Shown here one piece after another: positions 1-10,308 of a stretch of 64,000 nucleotides of DNA. Positions within the stretch are counted from its first letter, which is position 1. Every line of letters begins with the position of its first letter. The position numbers and the translations under genes were made by a program. The stretch comes from Bombardia bombarda. Lineage: Eukaryota; Ascomycota; Sordariomycetes; Sordariales; Lasiosphaeriaceae. The notes under the pieces were generated by a model. It was not told the DNA's origin. It worked only from the letters and a program-made list of their open reading frames with translations, and did not search any database. The stretch lies in assembly GCA_030512295.1 (NCBI GenBank), contig JAULSR010000002.1:3410001-3474000 (forward strand), read 5' to 3'.

Positions 1-1701
1 CAGGGCGTCGTATAAAAGATCTCAGCTGCTTGGGTCACAAAAGTAATTATAGAGACACGATGGGGAAAAGGAAATTTATTGTGACCTTTTGGAAATGGAT
101 TTCTTGAGTTTGAAAATGCTTCGTGATCATAACAATGCATACACTAGTAAACGATGTAAAACACATATGCGCAGCAAAAGGCCAATCAATGTAAGGAAAC
201 GTGACGGTGACAGGTGGACATCTCACCAAATACACCGAATACCATTTCCCAAGGGTGTGGTTATTGGTTCCATTTTTGGTGACCCAAGCTTTTTTCTGGC
301 CTAAGTTCGTAGATGGAAAATGAAAGTATGTATCCGGCGAACTGCCTCGGCGGGATGCCAGCACATTGGCAGGGGGAAAGTGTGGGAGTGGCGGAGTGGT
401 GCAGCAAAGTCGCCGGAGTTGAGGATACAAACGAGGCGAAAACAACCAAGTTGCACACAATGCCAACATCACCAATGGAAAAGCGGTTCAGGGCAAAGTA
501 TACACCACGGTAGGTGGAACTTCTCGGCTGGCGCGCATCCCGCCAAGTCGCCCTGGCAGGTGTGGGCGAACAAGTGCCTGTGTCATTGCCGCAATTGCGT
601 GTCGTCGCTGTTATTTGGCGTAAAGCTTGGTTTGAGGTCTTCATGACTTTTGTTTGTGTTATATTACGCGAGACGACCAACCGACAAACGGAAGCCACGC
701 AGGGTCGACCAGGGATGGTGGGCTGGGGTGGTCGGCCACTCACAACTCAACTGTCGGCACGGATGGAGCAGGACCCTTTGGTATTCGGTGGAAAGGACCT
801 GTGATGGTTAATCCATCCATGTGGCTAGGATCAAGTTCAGGGTAAGATGACTGACACTCGAGCGGGTGTCGGAACGAAGCGATGGGGGATTGGAGCATGG
901 CGACCCAACTTGCCAACCTAAGGAAACGTGTATGGCTGGCTGCTGGGTAAGTGGAGTTGGCAAGAGGAGAAGTTCAGGCCAACAGGCAATAACAGAGGGA
1001 TAAGCTCATACCTATACTACCAAAATCCTTCTATCTTATCGCCCCCCCAACATCAGCTGAAGGAGCGACCCTCAAGCGACCTACCCCTCTTCCCCTCTCC
1101 TTCTCGAGTATTCGTACATCCAACTTTTCTTTTGGCATCTGGGCTGCTACCCCTGCAACCCTAGCCACAGATCAATATACACCTGGAACATTCTTTTTCC
1201 TGATCGAAACGAAGACATGGAACTTCAAGTCTTTCACCGAGCTCGTGCACCCCCCCTTGCAGCAAAATTCACAGTACCGCCCCCGGCAGGCAGTAGTGAC
1301 ATTTTTTTTTCTCGGTGAGTTGCCCTTGAGATGTCAAAAAAAGATCAAAGTGAAATTGACAACACATATCGTCACAAGCTTCACGAGGCTCTAGGCAAAC
1401 ATGCCACAGCTCCTGTCAAAGTCACTGCAATGGTGTCTTCCATACATATTCGATCAGTGGACATGGCTGCCTTGGCGGTTTTCTAGAAGTAGTTAATTGG
1501 AAAAAGGCTATCTTGATGGCTGGACTGAATGTTGGTATAAATGAGAGCCCGTTGATCATGAACAACTGAAGAGAATAGCTTCTTTTCTCAATGCTCTCAT
1601 CTGCGCGTCTTGTCTACATATCTATATATAAACTACTCGAACAATATCTCACATCATCCTTACTTCCGCATTTTACCTCTCACAAAATCTGTATTCTCGA
1701 G
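1..1701. other. Gene-free left edge and promoter of the first gene
   Basis: Several overlapping short open frames occur on both strands between 47 and 850, but none has a convincing start, splice signals or recognisable protein character. The last 170 bases form the probable promoter and leader of the gene starting at 1702. Confidence 0.5.
1533..1541 (+). promoter_or_regulatory. TATA-like box upstream of the 1702 gene
   Basis: The string GGTATAAAT lies about 165 bases upstream of the ATG at 1702, on the same strand. The distance suits a core promoter followed by a leader of roughly 130 bases. This is a sequence match only. Confidence 0.35.
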
Positions 1702-2611
1702 ATGGCAGCGCACGTTATCAAGAATGAGTACGAGAACAAGAGCTCGTTGCTTCAAGTCGCGGTAAGTCTGCCAGAAAACCCAACACTCTAAATAGCCTAG
1801 ATTGTTGTTTATGCCTTCTGACAATAAAATACAGTCTGCTTCACCTCCCAACGTAATCAGGGTGTGCTCCACCCTCTTTCATGGGACGTCTCTGGAGCCA
1901 AGGCCAGCGGACCATCTGGCCTCTGTGGCATTTGGACACCAATACTCCATCACGACAGCGTTTCTCCTGTCTATGGGATATGAAGACAACGAGAAACTCC
2001 TCAAGTGGGCGGCACTTAGGACCGTCTATATTATTATCGAATGGACGTTTAAGGAATATAAGCGCCCCGTGTTCAAGGACCGCCTGTTGCTGATTGCAGA
2101 CGACACCATCGCTATAGTCTTTGCTCAGAGACTTGATAGGCCATGGTCCCTTACCAATTTTCTCCACAACTTCGATATGGCCCAGGAGACCGCCGTCAGA
2201 GCTTCAGCACCCCAAGTGCGGAGAAGCACCCAGAACCATTTGCTATGCTACAGAAACCGCAGCAGAGAAACCGCTCATCCTGCCACGCGGAGACCCGTGC
2301 TTTCGGAAATCGAGAACATGGGACAGACTACTCCTGAGCCAGGGGCTCTCGTGCGTCGAGTAAGCGACGATGTCCACCGCAAGTCCGCGCAGCAGACATC
2401 ACAGCGTCTCGTGGAGATATGGAAACGGTATGCTGAGGAGAAATTCAGGGATACCGGAGACACCAGCGAGCTCCTCGTAGCCCTGGATCTCTCTCAGCAG
2501 AGACTCAGCTCACAGCTCCAGCGAACGACACGAAACACCAGTCACGGAGGGCGAGTCAACAGACAAAGAGGCCCCCATAAAACTCATAGAAGATGGAGTT
2601 CCTCGTCATAA
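1702..2611 (+). CDS. Hypothetical protein, two exons, about 278 aa
   Basis: Not recognised. Exon 1 (1702-1761) encodes 20 residues starting MAAHVIKNEY and ends at a GTAAGT donor. The 73-base intron ends in ATACAG, and exon 2 (1835-2611) continues in phase 0. A TATA-like box upstream supports the start. Residues 20-130 look globular, with hydrophobic and aromatic runs such as YSITTAFLLSMGY and VYIIIEWTFKEY. The last 120 residues are polar, rich in Arg, Gln and Ser, and probably disordered. There is no signal peptide and no obvious catalytic motif. A further intron near the odd basic C-terminus (after about 2500) cannot be excluded. It looks like a lineage-restricted orphan. Confidence 0.55.
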
Positions 2612-3007
2612 TCGCTTGGCAATACATTGGCAGTCATTAGCATTGGACAATGTCTCATGTGCTCTCGCCCTGCTTCGTCTCGCCATCACCGCAGTTCTTC
2701 TCCTCCATTGCTATGAGAAAAAGCCATACCCTCACTCAGTGGAGCGACTGACCAGTAATACATCCTTGAGGTGCACCAAGTGCACTGCACCCTCTCATTC
2801 AACCTTAAAAGAAAGTACCTCAGTTGTAAGGACTATACCGCACGGACACACCCACACTCCTTTGACACAAGATATTGGCGTTTCGAGATATACGAGGGCC
2901 CCTCTTGCAGTCTCAACAACAAGCCGCCGAGCATTGCTACCCCTGAGGTAACAAGCATCACTCATTAAGCACAAGCGCTTCGCGCCGCCCCATTCATGGG
3001 CAGATAT

Positions 3008-3047
<40 letters not shown>

Positions 3048-4383
3048 GAGGTATTTATACATATACATCACCGCTGAGGTTGAGCCAGACAACTTCATAG
3101 GCGGGTGTAAGGTTTCTTGTTTGTATTCAACTTGTACTATCGCTAGAGCTAGATTAGTTTGTACCACATCCACAATAGACATAAATATAGCCCCTGTCTC
3201 CTTCCACACACAGCCGAGAGAGATGCGAAATCTTCCAACAAAAGAATGCAACAAAAGGGAAATAGTACATGACTAACCCCGAGTACCACCAACATTTACG
3301 ACTGTACACTGAGCAAAGGAGAGTATTGTATACCGACCAATTCGTGGCCATGACAATTCCGTACAAAATATTTGTACCCTGTAAAAGTTTCTAGTCTAAA
3401 ACAGCCAGATCAAAAGCCAATATTTCACGTCTAACCTTTAAAGACACGATAAGCATCAAAACTACCATTAAAATCTTATGCCAGAGTCTTTGGATACTCC
3501 AGCCGCTAATGGGCGAAATCTGTATAATTGAATGTGGTCATCAATGAAAAGGGGCATATATCTTGTCCGCCCACTGTCTAGGGTTAGGGTTCAAAGGGCC
3601 GATAAAGCGTAGGTTGCAAGCCGCCCTTAACACTCACCTCGAATGAAACTGATCAATCATGTTTCATATAGATGCAACCGGTATAGTAGGTAGATTCTAG
3701 TATTCAATCTGTGCTACACTATACTAATAGAAGAGATCGTGACATTTGATACGCTGCCAAGAAACAAGGAGCATCGTGAGGAGGAAAAGTTCGTGACGTC
3801 ATCATCAAATCAGGCGTTGACTGTAGCTGCTAATACATTACACCATCGCATACAATCCATCCAAAAAGAAAATCCCACCTCAAAGAACAACGTATGTGTT
3901 TGTGATGATAAAATCACACCTCCAGAACAATTTGGGGAGCCGGGACTCGATTGACCGCTATCCCTGCCGATCATTCTCGCCACCCTGGTCTGGCCCTCGA
4001 AAGCTCCCCTGAATACTAGGGGGAAAAAATGACAGCCGCTCCACAGAACATTCGGTACCGTTTTAGTAGCGAGCGCCCATGCCGACGCTCCAGTTCCACA
4101 TCCTTGCCTGCAGTAGTTGCAGCCAGACGTATTCGAGGTCGCGGTTGGGAGATCAGGCCAGTATGAAGCAAAGCCATGTACCCGAAAAAGAAGAGGGTTG
4201 AGGCGAGTCGTGTATTCCAAGGGCAGTTGCCTCGATAACAGTACAAACTGTGCCCAGTATTGCGTCACAGCCGCCCCTTGTGTAAAACAAACGAATTCCG
4301 TCCCTGTTGCTGACTGGCTTCAGGGGGTACAATAAGTACATAACCCAGCGCACAAGGCATGTGGGTACCCGGGCCTTTTAGTA
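2612..4383. other. Intergenic region with a microsatellite
   Basis: This lies between the + gene ending at 2611 and the - gene ending near 4384. It contains the CA/TA microsatellite at 3008-3047 and a short TTAGGG-like doublet near 3583. An open frame on the minus strand at 3810-4268 has several Cys and Trp residues but no supported start or splice context and was not called. Confidence 0.5.
3008..3047. repeat. Compound (CA)n(TA)n microsatellite
   Basis: A run of CA dinucleotides passes directly into a run of AT dinucleotides. It lies in non-coding sequence and will be prone to length variation. Confidence 0.95.
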
Positions 4384-5486
4384 TTACCCAGCATTACTGC
4401 GACCGCTGCGACAGTGCACAAATTAGTTTCTTATCCACTTTCCATTGTGAGGCTCCGCATCTTGATTCAACGACATACCAATAACACTGATATTGGCCTT
4501 GACATCTGCAGGTGTCGGCACCCTCCTCCATACTGCCCGTCGTAGCATAACCGCCGTAGTTGCTATGCGAGACCCAACCGCCCGAAACGTATTCTTCCGC
4601 ATGAAGCGGGTTGCTTGGGGGCCAGTTCGATCCAAAGCACCATATGATGAATGGACTCCCAAGGATAATAGACACACCCAGGTTGTCGCCTCCGAGGACA
4701 GGTAATTTGACCAGCGACAGTGGAAGGCTGAGCTGTTCTAGCTCAAACCACAAAACCACAGCACTGGTTGATTTGACGTAACCTCTCGGTGTCACATAAG
4801 TTTGGATTTCAGCTCCCTCCAAGTCTTTCGGCCAGTGTCCGATGGCCACCGCAGTCTGTGCAGGCACAAAACATTGTGGGTAACGGGGGCTTATCAAAGC
4901 TTTTGGAAGCACCACCCATTCGCCCCCAGCAGTCAAGAATTTCACCTCTACCAGGCGCTCGTCGGGAGCAATTCGGATGGTGTTGATGGGCCGGCGACCT
5001 TGTCTCTGCCAGCTGTGGCCACGGGTTTGGGAGCCTGAGGCAGTTGGTAGGCTATTCCGAATAGGTGCCGGCGTGTTAAGAGATGGCATGACGTATGATG
5101 TGGTCTGAAAAGTAGATGGTGCGTTCGGGGAAGCGTAAGTACGCTCGGTCTCCGAGCCTTCAGCGGCACGATCCTCAATGCTAGAAATAGAGTGTCGTTT
5201 ACCGTTGCCACAGTTGGGCCTTGGGGCAATTTGTATAGGAATATTTGGTCGTGGCCTGTTTATGTACGCGTTAGTGTTTGGCTGAGATTATCCGGCGACC
5301 TTATCATCGACATTTTGTGCCGATGCTTGGACTGACAACCTTGACGATGGAGCAATGAAAGGGATTCTTCAAGATTGTGGTTACTCACAGAGGTGGTTTG
5401 TTGGGCGGACGACCGGTTGGTTTTCTCTTGTTGCTCTGCTCCTTTTCTAGTCGTCCTCCGCCGCCATCTCCTTTTGACGAGTTCAT
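4384..5486 (-). CDS. Hypothetical protein with GRPP (AT-hook-like) N-terminus
   Basis: Not recognised. Exon 1 (5486-5389) starts MNSSKGDGGGG and contains KRKPTGRPPNKPP. It ends at a GTGAGT donor in phase 2. The intron ends in AACAG and exon 2 begins at 5255 in matching phase. This gives a Pro/Ser-rich linker and then a compact region with strands such as VEVKFLTAGGEWVVLP and ends IILGSPFI. Two endings are possible: read-through to the stop at 4394-4396, or a third intron (GTATGT at 4478 to CAG at 4406, with a CTAAT branch) giving a short final exon that stops at 4384. The GRPP core resembles an AT-hook and suggests possible minor-groove DNA binding, by inference. The beta-rich region ending in hydrophobic-LGSPFI faintly recalls retropepsin-like folds but has no D-T/S-G motif. 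Confidence 0.55.
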
Positions 5487-7283
5487 GCGCTCCCACCACA
5501 GGATAAGGTGAGATCTCGTGAAGCTACCCCATGCAGAGGAGGTATAATGTGGCCGAGTATAAATGAATAGGAGAGTCCGATATAGGAGACGAAACCACTG
5601 AGTAGAAAGTTCGTTTGGGGAGCTTTTTTATAATCGGATTGTGTTTGCCGTGGCTCGGCGGTGAGGTTGGAGGAGGGGGAGGGGGGCTCTGCAGCTGCTC
5701 CTCACTTTGGTCTGATGGCAGACCCCCAGGAGCAACTCGTCCCCAGCAAGCTTACCGGACGAAATGGGAGCTGAGCTAAAAGTCCAACTCCAAGACCCGG
5801 GTCCAGAGAAACTATTGGACAGGTTGTGAAATTTGTGGTTCTAGCATCAGCTAGACACGGAGGTAAGGCTCTGGGACTGGCTGAGGAGATGTGCTGGCAT
5901 TGCTGGGTGTCGGCCAACACCGGCCGGTGGGAAACCATGCGTGGGCGCGGCCAACGGCACCTAAGAACACAGCGTGTAAAAGACACGCGAGGCGCACAAG
6001 AAGGCAACAACGCGCTAAAGAGCTTGGGTGGCTCGCTGGCACTCGGTTATATGAGACGTCCGTAGTTGGCTTCGTATTGGAGATGAGCTGTCGTGGCTCG
6101 GCATGCTGAAGACGACACTCAGTCCACAGAGCCGACCCTGTCCTCCACCCGGAGCTTCCTACCTTGAGCGGGGAACAAGGGGGTTGAGTTGCGTGTTGCG
6201 CGTGGTCCATTGAGAGATTCTCAGACAAGCCAGACAGGACGGTACGGACTTGTGGGCCCGACATGGCGCCGCATCTCATCGCATCATGCTTGACATCCGC
6301 ATTGCATTGGACCATTTCATGACAATGTTCGCGTTCCTGGTGAGCCTGGTCATCGCGAGATAGATCTCGGAGTAGGGTACTATTTTACGGAGATGTTGCA
6401 GAGCAGCTGGTGAGAAGATGAAGTGTTGGAAGCACAATAAAGTAAGTGGGCACTAGGGAAATGAAAGCTTCTCGGTGGGTTCGGCGGCCCTCTCTCGCTC
6501 CTTCCCCGTTTCCAGCCTTCCCGTCCTTGCTCCTGCCATCTTTTGGCGGTGCTTGCCGCTTCACAAGGCCCTGTTAATTACCTAGATACCTTAGTTGGCT
6601 GCAAGTCGCTCCTTCTTCAATCCAATGAATTCGCCTAGGCCGGCATTTTCCATTTTCTTTTCTAGGAATAGGCGAGTACCCTCAGCTGAGATTATCATTC
6701 GGCAACACACCCATCGCCGGCACGAAAACAAGTATCGGGCAGCACAGAAGTCAAGTCTATGGCTACCTACACTATATTGGCTGTGCCGCAAAGAGCTGAG
6801 TGCATGAGCCCCTGAGGTCGCAGATGACCCCGCCAATCAGGCCCCCAATTGAAACTCGGCACGAGATTACGCCATCTCCAGAATGGACGATCAAGGCTCT
6901 AGTTTCCAATTCCCCGAAAGGGACTGAACTCACACGGGCCGGTGAATCATGATCTGGTGATAGCCTGTTTGACGCTCCAAAATAGACAAAACACAAGGCT
7001 GCGGCGTTGCAGCAAGACAGGGCGTTCGGTGTGAAAGCATCGCCGCGGCAATCGTAGAATAGTAATAAAGAGGTACTATCTACAGGGAACGCAAGGTAAT
7101 TATTGTGGCTGGCCGTCGAATCAGGGGCTAGGGACGAATGGCATCAAAACCGACTATTAATCCCTTCAACTCTCAAACTTGGAACACTTCCTTTCATCAC
7201 CTCTTTCGACATCAACAATTTTAGGAGATTATGTGCTGTGGGACATCCTCGGGCTTTCCGCTCAACTCGTGCAGGAATACGCG
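5487..7283. other. Intergenic region between divergent genes
   Basis: This separates the start of the - gene at 5486 from the + gene at 7284 and should carry both promoters. Minus-strand open frames at 5702-6315 have no gene-like composition. I see no RNA gene or mobile element here. Confidence 0.5.
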
Positions 7284-8452
7284 ATGCGACTGGAGACTTC
7301 TGGAGATGCTCTATCCAGGGGCGGAAACACCGTGAGCCACTGCTCTTCCCATCTTGACAAGAAGCCGGTCCTTGCTAAAATTCGACATTTTAGGCCGGAA
7401 AAGTGACCACCATATGTGTGCGAAGAGCCTCAGTATACAGGACCGGCGAGCAACTGACACGCTCACCCGAGGTTTACGTGGAGGCGTCGAGCCATGCTCC
7501 TGGAGGCACTCATACCATATCGGTTCACTTTGTCGCTCTTATGAGTGGCTTTGATCTGAGAATCATCCAGATGTGGGCAAGTACTGGAGAGTACTTTGTC
7601 AAGCTGGAATGGATATTCCCACAGCACAATTCTGAGTATCCGAAGCTGACGACGAGGCACCTCCTAACGCCAGAGGAAATCGCCCCCGATGTCAGTTTCA
7701 GCGGTGGCCTGGAGTGGGCTGAGAATTTGAGAAAGCATGTTCAGTCTCTGCAAAATGCTGCTCCCTTTTCTTCTCCTCATAACCAGCATCAAGGGGGCTG
7801 TCTTTCGCCGGGACGCGGATTTGGATTCACACCAAGTCGAACCCTATCTGAACCTCTTCCTCAACATAGGTTTCATGCTTTCGGCAACGAAAATTATCAT
7901 CCAAGCCAAAACAGCTTGATTGAGTCAAGAAGTGACCACGGAAGCTCAAGAAGTGACTACGGAACTCCGTCTCCTCTTCCATGGAATTCTGTAGACACGC
8001 AAGACGATCAAAACTCGACTCTCTCGGAATCCATCTATGGAGAGTCAACATACACAGACTCTGTATCCACGCCTTCATCTTTCGATATTGATGCGACCTT
8101 TCGTCCCACCCCCCCTCCTTTGTCAGACTTCTCAGATATCAACACAAGGCAATCATCTCCAGCCCGGGAATACAGCAACATCAACGACGAGTGGATGCCA
8201 AGCCCCTTCCCCCAAGAACACCAGCAGCAAGCCTTCTCCGGCCTGCAATGTGAAGACGCCACTGGTGAATGGAGAATGAACGACCTGATCCAACGGCAAA
8301 TGCAGATTGAGAGCTTCGAGGAGCAGAAAAGAGCTGCTGAGGCCTTGCATGCGTATAATGGGGACACAAGTGGTCTTCTTGCTCTTTTGGCCTCAACCTC
8401 AGCCGGGCACCTCGGTGGAGGCTGGCAGTCTTCGGGTTTACCCTGGTTTTGA
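7284..8452 (+). CDS. Hypothetical Ser/Pro-rich protein, about 368 aa
   Basis: Not recognised. Exon 1 (7284-7331) encodes MRLETSGDALSRGGNT up to a GTGAGC donor. A 62-base intron ends in TTTTAG, and exon 2 (7394-8452) follows in phase 0. Residues about 30-120 look folded (GGTHTISVHFVALMSGFDL, YFVKLEWIFPQ). Residues 125-300 are low-complexity Ser/Pro/Gln/Asp, likely disordered. The last 60 residues predict a charged helix (LIQRQMQIESFEEQKRAAEA). The start is uncertain: an out-of-frame ATG lies at 7231, and the exon 1 frame stays open upstream to 7161 without an ATG, so an additional 5' exon is possible. Confidence 0.55.
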
Positions 8453-9449
8453 GTGGGTTGATGGCCTTGATTCCCTCGCTCCACCTGAGATGAGCGTTGT
8501 GAGAAGAGATGACAAGCACAGATAAGCGATGGACGCTCAGTCACTTCTTTATGGTCCTTTTTACTTACGTTCTACGTTTCACTCTCTTCATAGTATCTCT
8601 TATGTTCTTTCCTTTTCATCACAACTTTCCTTTAGAATGGAGACCAAGTTGCAGAACCTCGGCCAGTTAAACATTGGGGCTGTATGTACACATGATCACT
8701 TCAAGAATGACCAACACACAACTTTCCTTGTCCTTGTTTTAGGTTTATAGACATCTGATATAGCACGAGTCAAAAAGTCTGGCCCCTCAAATGGAATAGT
8801 TATAGATATAATAGTTGGAGGTGGGATAATTGTAAATGGGGTAGATGTAAATGGGGTCGTTGTAAATAGGATAGTTGTAAATGGAATAGTTGTAAATGCC
8901 GCCTAGATAGACGCAAAATCCTCAACCCTCTAGTAAACAATCTAGTATATGAGGGGTTTGAGTGGGAAAGAAAAAGGGAAAATGCACATGCTGATAACAA
9001 GAAATAAAAGCGTTAAATCAAATATGAAGAGAGAACCGGGACAGCTGAAAAGGTTGAAAAGAAGCGCTCCGCCGTTGATGCATTACCACAGCCAAATAAG
9101 TACTGTGGTCTGGTCTGGCGTCCGGTAAAAAACAGGCGAGCTCGGGGTCGACGCTCTCGGCCCCGACCAGGCGCGTCCTGTGCTCAGGTCGGACCCAAAA
9201 GAGTTAAACCCTAGACGCCCCTTCCACCCTCGTGTCGAAACCTCCCCCTCAGCTCTCCCCAAACACCTGAAAGCATTGATTCGCGCCGTCCTGTTGTTGG
9301 AATATGGATTATCATCGGGCTCACTCAGAATGGCGACAAACATGTTTTCTTTCCTTTTCTTTCTCCTTTCTTCTTTTTGCCCTTTTGTTTCTTTTTCTTG
9401 GATTTCGTACCTCTCCCCCGAGGGAGCGATGAAAGAGCCCAGGGATGGG
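8453..9449. other. Convergent intergenic region with a minisatellite
   Basis: This holds the 3' flanks of two convergent genes (stop of the + gene at 8452, stop of the - gene at 9450). A degenerate minisatellite occupies about 8797-8905. Other open frames are not supported. Confidence 0.5.
8797..8905. repeat. Degenerate minisatellite, unit about 15 bases
   Basis: Repeats of the pattern GTAAATGGGATAGTT, with substitutions, run head to tail about seven times. Examples are GTAAATGGGGTAGAT, GTAAATGGGGTCGTT, GTAAATAGGATAGTT and GTAAATGGAATAGTT. The repeat lies in the 3' flank between two convergent genes and does not code. Confidence 0.85.
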
Positions 9450-10308
9450 TCAGGCGCCGCTGTTCCATCCGCCAATAAAGTCGTCTTGCCTGAACTGTTG
9501 TTGCGAGTTGTAGTCTAGTCCGCCGAATTGCTCAGTTCCCCTCCCACTTTGCGAAGTAGCCAAGTGTCTCAGTGCTCTGACAGGTCCCTGCGTCTGAACT
9601 TGCTCCTCCTAAGTAGCTCAAATCCTTTCCTGTATCTAATGGAACGTTAGCTGATGACGTACAGAAAACTGATCTACTGCGGCGATCTCTCCACACATGG
9701 GGCAGCCTATGATGCCTTGCCAACAGGGGAAAGGTTCGGCCCGCTTCAGCCGCGCCCACCCAAGCTTGCCAGGGTCGCGGAACGTCCTCAAACAAAACGA
9801 CCGCTGGGTAAAATGTTGAAGGGCGGAAGGGAAACATGAAAAACTTACGAAGGTTGTTGAAACTGATGCCGTCGGACATAAGTGATGTTTCTGGCGTTGT
9901 GATGGCGAAGAGAACCTGACTGTTGCCGCTTATTGTTGTGTCCATCGCATTGCTGTCTCTTAGGCTTTGCGTGTCTGGGCCCGTGATGGAGGGCAGCCGA
10001 AAGATATCTTGAACATCACTACCGGAGATTCCAGCATGATTGGTCACAATGCGTTCCCCGGCATAGACATCGATTCCCTGATAAGGAGTGTCGTCGTCCA
10101 TGACAACAGCAAACTTTTGGAGAGGAATTCCGTGATCTTTTTGCTCTATCAGGAGTCCGGTATAGCGACGAGGGTTTATTACGCCTAGTGTGGTCTTAAG
10201 CGGCTGTCTTAAACTGTCTCTGGGCGGTAGGTCGCATGATTCGATATTGAGAAGTTTGAGGGCACATGGGTGTATCAGTGTGACCAGGTTGCGTGGGCTC
10301 ACACACAT
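9450..10308 (-). CDS. Hypothetical protein, three exons, about 220 aa, CPMC motif
   Basis: Not recognised. Exon 1 (10308-9849) starts MCVSPRNLVTLIH and ends NGISFNNL-like at a GTAAGT donor, phase 1. The best-phased model has a short exon 2 (9706-9663, encoding CPMCGEIAAVDQFS) up to a GTACGT donor. A 54-base intron with a GCTAAC branch follows. Exon 3 (9608-9450) ends DDFIGGWNSGA. All phases match, and the glutamine-rich C-terminus would be unreachable by simple read-through. The acceptor of exon 2 (TAG at 9707) is the weakest point. The CxxC could be half of a metal site, but no second pair is obvious. A simpler alternative reads exon 1 straight through to a stop at 9532. Confidence 0.45.

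Noticed and set aside
3810..4268. Minus-strand frame of 152 aa with several Cys and Trp
   Set aside because: Considered as a downstream exon of the 5486 gene or a small secreted protein, but no signal peptide and no fitting splice sites were found.
5702..6315. Minus-strand frames of 102 and 154 aa
   Set aside because: Overlapping frames, no good start, no coding character; treated as intergenic.
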